This document shows, piece by piece, positions 6,924-9,886 of a stretch of DNA of 9,886 bases; position 1 is the first letter of the stretch; each line of letters begins with the position of its first letter. A model generated the notes under the pieces. It did no database searches. It was not told where the DNA came from and saw nothing but the letters and a program-made list of their open reading frames with translations. Source of the stretch: Burkholderiaceae bacterium (GTDB lineage Bacteria > Pseudomonadota > Gammaproteobacteria > Burkholderiales > Burkholderiaceae); contig CANCQD010000090.1 in NCBI GenBank assembly GCA_947380285.1, forward strand, positions 1-9,886. The letters are read 5' to 3'. Both the position numbers and the translations under genes were made by a program.

Positions 6924-7721
6924 CTATTTAGCTTTGCTTGGATAGGTCTGCGGCGGCAGTGAGAATCTGATTTCATCACTCTTCCTTAAGTATGCTTGCT
7001 CTAGGTGCAACGCCAAGCCTGGAATACTAATACCTAGATAGCGTTTAGGCTTAGCCCAAAACTGCAGTCTACGGGGAATTTGCTTGATGTATCTTGATTT
7101 AGCCATCATTGGTTGCTTGGTAATGACGCAAAAGTTATCAAAATCAAAATCTTTCTTTGCTGTTTTAGTAATAGACCAAATATCAGCATCTGCTTTTAAT
7201 GTTTTCCCAGAGACCGCAAAAGTCATGGTCGTAGAATTGGATGTTCGCCACCAGTGAGTAGGTCCAGCCACTACCTCAGTTGTCTCTGAGTATTGATTAC
7301 GCTTGGCGTATGGATTGATGGGGCCATGGTGTGGCTTGTATTTATCTGGATGATCATAGAGGGTGACATAGTCAAAATAATGTAAGCCCTCTTCAAGTGC
7401 ATTAGGAGCTTCTGGAAGATGGAGATAGTCATCTTCAATAAAGTAAAAGATGTCATCATCCTTTGCTACTTCTAGGGCAATTTCATAAAGCTTCCAGAAT
7501 GAGCCTGGGTTACCTAATTTTGTTTCAATGAGTTGATCAAATTTGTAATTGATTTTTAGATGCTCAATTAATGCATCATCACAATTATCGGCAACGCAAA
7601 TAAATTTCCAGTCCTGAAAAGTTTCAGTCAGATTTTTGAGGGAGTCATATTTATTGACGCCATCGACCTTTACCTTGGGGTAGCCTTTGCTACTGATTCG
7701 GAAAAGAACAGTTTTTTGCAT
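6924..7721 (-). CDS. Unclassified GT-A-like putative glycosyltransferase
   Basis: I do not recognise a named family for this 265-residue protein. The N-terminal half reads as a GT-A nucleotide-sugar fold. A first strand, KTVLFRISSKG, is followed by KFICVADNCDD (39-49), GSFWKLYEIALEVA (73-86) and FYFIEDDYLHLP (92-103), where E-D-D (96-98) sits where GT2-like enzymes carry their DxD-type metal site. Other distinctive blocks are VTLYDHPDKY (119-128), THWWRTSNSTTMTFAV (155-170) and PGLALHLEQAYL (234-245). There is no signal peptide or membrane segment. The gene ends in TAG 12 bases before the GT17 gene, so the pair probably forms one operon. It is read divergently from rmlB. The context points to glycan assembly, but donor, acceptor and catalytic activity are unknown. 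The ATG at 7719-7721 has no obvious SD. Confidence 0.68.
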   Translation of the reverse strand: MQKTVLFRISSKGYPKVKVDGVNKYDSLKNLTETFQDWKFICVADNCDDALIEHLKINYKFDQLIETKLGNPGSFWKLYEIALEVAKDDDIFYFIEDDYLHLPEAPNALEEGLHYFDYVTLYDHPDKYKPHHGPINPYAKRNQYSETTEVVAGPTHWWRTSNSTTMTFAVSGKTLKADADIWSITKTAKKDFDFDNFCVITKQPMMAKSRYIKQIPRRLQFWAKPKRYLGISIPGLALHLEQAYLRKSDEIRFSLPPQTYPSKAK

Positions 7722-7825
7722 TATTTATCAATTATTTCATTAAAATCAGTAGCTTGGGTGAATATACGGGATTTATAGTCCATATAAGATGATAATCTAG
7801 GGCATTCTGAATAAAAAGGTTTTCC
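7722..7825. promoter_or_regulatory. Divergent intergenic region, probable promoters for rmlB operon and minus-strand GT pair
   Basis: These 104 A+T-rich bases separate two divergent transcription units, so promoters for both are expected here. On the plus strand, -10-like hexamers are clustered at 7783-7796 (overlapping TATAAG, TAAGAT and GATAAT), about 30-40 bases before the rmlB start. I could not pair any of them with a good -35 at 16-18 bases. TTGGGT (7754-7759) with TATAGT (7774-7779) has a spacer of only 14. No clear pair was found on the minus strand. The location is inferred from gene layout; the exact elements are uncertain. Confidence 0.4.
7816..7819 (+). promoter_or_regulatory. Ribosome binding site of rmlB
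   Basis: AAGG, within a longer A-rich run, lies 6 bases before the rmlB ATG. It supports that start and contrasts with the weak sites before most of the island genes. Confidence 0.6.
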
Positions 7826-8884
7826 ATGATTTTAGTTACAGGTGGAGCGGGATTTATCGGTGGTAATTTTGTGTTGGATTGGTTATCCAACAATGCCGCT
7901 GAAGGAGTTATTAATCTGGATAAATTGACCTATGCTGGAAATCTGGAAACTCTAAGCTCTCTCCAGGGCGATTCTCGCCATACATTTATTCATGGCGATA
8001 TTGGCGATAAAGAATTAGTCACCAAATTATTAAAAGAGCATAAGCCTCGTGCAATTGTGAATTTCGCTGCTGAGAGTCATGTGGATCGATCCATTCATGG
8101 GCCTGCCGATTTTGTAGAAACTAATATTGTTGGAACATTTAATTTATTAGAGTGCGCACGAGAGTATTGGAATGCTCTTGATGGTAAAAATAAAGATACA
8201 TTTCGCTTTCATCATGTCTCAACTGATGAGGTGTATGGCTCCTTATCTTTAACTGACCCTGCTTTTACTGAAACTAACTCTTATGAGCCCAATAGCCCTT
8301 ACTCAGCATCTAAGGCGGCTTCTGACCATTTAGTACGTGCTTGGTTTCATACTTATGGATTTCCGGTAGTGACAACCAATTGCTCTAATAACTATGGCCC
8401 ATATCACTTCCCAGAAAAATTAATTCCCTTGGTGATATTGAATGCCCTGAACAGTAAACCATTACCGATTTATGGTGATGGTCAGCAGATTCGGGATTGG
8501 CTCTATGTAGGTGATCATTGCTCTGCTATTCGTGAGGTATTGGCTCAAGGTAAATTGGGCGAGACTTACAACATTGGTGGCTGGAATGAAAAAGCCAATA
8601 TTGATGTTGTTAAAACGATATGCACTATTTTGGATGAGCTCAAGCCTCGCGATGATGGCAAGTCCTATGCTGAGCAAATCACCTTTGTAAAAGACCGTCC
8701 AGGGCACGATCGACGATATGCAATTGATGCTAGTAAGGTTGAGCGTGAATTAGGCTGGCGACCAGCCGAGACCTTTGACACCGGTATCCGCAAAACAGTC
8801 CAGTGGTACTTGGATAACCCTGTTTGGATTGAAGGTGTGGTGAGCGGCTCTTACCGCGACTGGTTGCAAAAGCAGTACAACTAA
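7826..8884 (+). CDS. rmlB: dTDP-glucose 4,6-dehydratase
   Basis: RmlB converts dTDP-D-glucose to dTDP-4-keto-6-deoxy-D-glucose using bound NAD+, the second step of dTDP-L-rhamnose synthesis in the cytosol. The 352 residues match the usual length of the extended SDR family. Visible are the NAD-binding GGAGFIG (6-12), [12 protein letters not shown] (32-43), AESHVDRSI (82-90), and the catalytic STDEVYG (132-138) with the T133-D134-E135 triad expected of dehydratases. YSASK (Y159, K163), [17 protein letters not shown] (185-201), and [15 protein letters not shown] (217-231) also match. All key residues are present. The start is set by the N-terminal strand running straight into the glycine motif and by the SD at 7816-7819. 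It is the first gene of a plus-strand rml operon and lies divergent to the minus-strand GT pair. The product could also feed other deoxysugar branches. Confidence 0.97.
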   Translation: MILVTGGAGFIGGNFVLDWLSNNAAEGVINLDKLTYAGNLETLSSLQGDSRHTFIHGDIGDKELVTKLLKEHKPRAIVNFAAESHVDRSIHGPADFVETNIVGTFNLLECAREYWNALDGKNKDTFRFHHVSTDEVYGSLSLTDPAFTETNSYEPNSPYSASKAASDHLVRAWFHTYGFPVVTTNCSNNYGPYHFPEKLIPLVILNALNSKPLPIYGDGQQIRDWLYVGDHCSAIREVLAQGKLGETYNIGGWNEKANIDVVKTICTILDELKPRDDGKSYAEQITFVKDRPGHDRRYAIDASKVERELGWRPAETFDTGIRKTVQWYLDNPVWIEGVVSGSYRDWLQKQYN

Positions 8885-8904
8885 TTTTCAGAATCAGAAT
8901 CTAC

Positions 8905-9858
8905 GTGAATATTTTAGTTTTTGGAAAAGATGGTCAGCTAGGTAAGGCGTTTAAAGCTTTGTTTGAGCAATTGCCGGTTTTTGAAAACGCGCATGTAACT
9001 TATCTCGGTAGAGCGGAATGTGATCTTAGTAAAGAGGCTGAAGTGCTTGTGCAACTCAATGCATCTAAAGCCGATCTCATTATTAACGCTTCTGCTTACA
9101 CGGCAGTTGATAAGGCTGAAACGGAAATTGATTTGGCTTATGCTGTGAATGCAAAAGCCCCTGAATTAATGGCGCGCTACGCCGCAGAAAACGATGCTAC
9201 TTTTCTCCACTACTCAACCGATTATGTATTTGATGGTAGCAAAGAAGGTTTTTATATTGAGACTGATGCTCGTAATCCATTAGGCGTTTATGGAAAAAGT
9301 AAGGCCGCAGGAGAAGGGGCGATAGAAAAAGTATTTGCAAACTCAACCCAAGGTCAATTTGCTATTTTCCGAACCAGCTGGGTGTATGGAGATGGTGGTA
9401 ATTTCATTCGTACGATATTGCGCTTGGCAAAAGACCGTGAAGAGTTAAAAGTCATTGACGATCAATATGGAGTGCCTACTAGTGCGCAATGGCTTGCCCA
9501 AGTAAGTCGGGATTTGGCGCTAGATTCTCAAGGGAAGCTAAAGCAGTTTCCATCGGGTATGTATCACGCTGTTCCTTTAGGTGAGACTACTTGGCATGGT
9601 TTAGCCTCTTTTGCGGTTCAGGCGGCCTTAAATGCTGGCGTTGAGCTCAAAGCCAAGCCAGACAAGATTAAGCCTATTTTGGCGGTTGAATACCCCCTTC
9701 CAGCCCCTAGGCCAATGAATTCCCGTATGGACTCAAGAAAACTCCAGGAGCAGCTTGCCCTTTTGGGTGGTGTGTCAAAATCAGGTCTATTCCAGAGCTC
9801 ATGGAATATATATGTGCAGCAGTATGTTCAGGGGCTCGCAAAAAGCGGCCTTATTTAA
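8905..9858 (+). CDS. rmlD: dTDP-4-dehydrorhamnose reductase
   Basis: RmlD reduces dTDP-4-keto-L-rhamnose with NAD(P)H to dTDP-L-rhamnose, the last step of the pathway. The 317-residue protein is an SDR-family reductase. It has the nucleotide-binding GKDGQLG (7-13), NASAYTAVDKAE (61-72), STDYVFDG (104-111), the catalytic Y129 and K133 in VYGKSK, RTSWVYG (156-162), and DDQYGVPTSA (185-194). Near the C-terminus, RPMNSRMDSRKL matches the typical RPxNSRLxxxKL element; after it the tail runs slightly longer than in the roughly 300-residue enterobacterial enzymes. The start is a GTG at 8905, chosen because it places the first beta strand (NILVFG) correctly; no ATG or strong SD is available. It follows rmlB by 20 bases in the same direction and is cotranscribed with it. 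Confidence 0.96.
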   Translation: MNILVFGKDGQLGKAFKALFEQLPVFENAHVTYLGRAECDLSKEAEVLVQLNASKADLIINASAYTAVDKAETEIDLAYAVNAKAPELMARYAAENDATFLHYSTDYVFDGSKEGFYIETDARNPLGVYGKSKAAGEGAIEKVFANSTQGQFAIFRTSWVYGDGGNFIRTILRLAKDREELKVIDDQYGVPTSAQWLAQVSRDLALDSQGKLKQFPSGMYHAVPLGETTWHGLASFAVQAALNAGVELKAKPDKIKPILAVEYPLPAPRPMNSRMDSRKLQEQLALLGGVSKSGLFQSSWNIYVQQYVQGLAKSGLI

Positions 9859-9862
9859 AGGG
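9857..9862 (+). promoter_or_regulatory. Ribosome binding site of the gene starting at 9871
   Basis: AAAGGG overlaps the rmlD stop codon and lies 8 bases before an ATG. It is the main reason to call a gene start at 9871. Confidence 0.55.
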
Positions 9863-9870
9863 TATATCGT

Positions 9871-9886
9871 ATGGCGGTAAGTAGGA
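9871..9886 (+). CDS. rmlA: Start of next rml gene, probably glucose-1-phosphate thymidylyltransferase
   Basis: Only 16 bases are inside the window, giving Met-Ala-Val-Ser-Arg. A good ribosome-binding site precedes the ATG, and the gene follows rmlD by 12 bases. In rmlBDAC operons rmlA comes next, and RmlA proteins often begin with a few residues ending in Arg just before KGIILAGG, which fits. RmlA would make dTDP-glucose, the RmlB substrate. The identity rests on operon order more than on sequence; rmlC or another gene is possible. Confidence 0.45.

Noticed and set aside
7722..7825. Riboswitch, small RNA or attachment site in the divergent intergenic region
   Set aside because: No conserved riboswitch core, tRNA fragment or direct repeat flanking the island was seen; a plain promoter region explains it.
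8889..8900. Tandem CAGAAT-CAGAAT between rmlB and rmlD
   Set aside because: Only two copies of six bases; no known site or spacing role can be supported.

Overview
The window looks like a free-living betaproteobacterium of the Burkholderiaceae, most plausibly Polynucleobacter or a close relative. The grounds are the ruvX-pyrR-pyrB gene order, compact genes with overlapping stops and starts, and a moderately low G+C content. The genus is inferred from style and gene order; no search was run.

Layout. Positions 1-1620 are housekeeping: the 3' end of ruvX, then pyrR and pyrB (pyrimidine nucleotide synthesis), all on the plus strand. Positions 1620-6060, also on the plus strand and starting directly on the pyrB stop codon, hold a surface-glycan block: a GT-B (GT4-like) glycosyltransferase, a DUF6492-like GT-A protein, a DUF5672 protein, and a polytopic O-antigen ligase/polymerase-family membrane protein. 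Positions 6057-7721 are a two-gene minus-strand unit: a GT17-family glycosyltransferase and an unclassified GT-A-like protein. Its end overlaps the ligase gene tail to tail by 4 nt. A 104-bp divergent intergenic region follows. Positions 7826-9886 are the plus-strand dTDP-L-rhamnose operon: rmlB, rmlD and the first 16 bases of what is probably rmlA.

How the genes fit together. rmlB, rmlD and the gene that follows supply dTDP-L-rhamnose. The five soluble transferase-like proteins probably build or decorate a lipid-linked or lipid A-linked glycan on the cytoplasmic side. The membrane protein would polymerise or ligate it in the periplasm. This looks like the edge of a variable O-antigen/exopolysaccharide island placed between a conserved pyrimidine operon and a conserved rhamnose operon. 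There is no phage, IS, CRISPR, toxin-antitoxin or RNA gene that I can support. The least-described parts are the three GT-A-like proteins without a firm activity (2963-3886, 3918-4712, 6924-7721).

No gene-free stretch exceeds about 105 bases.
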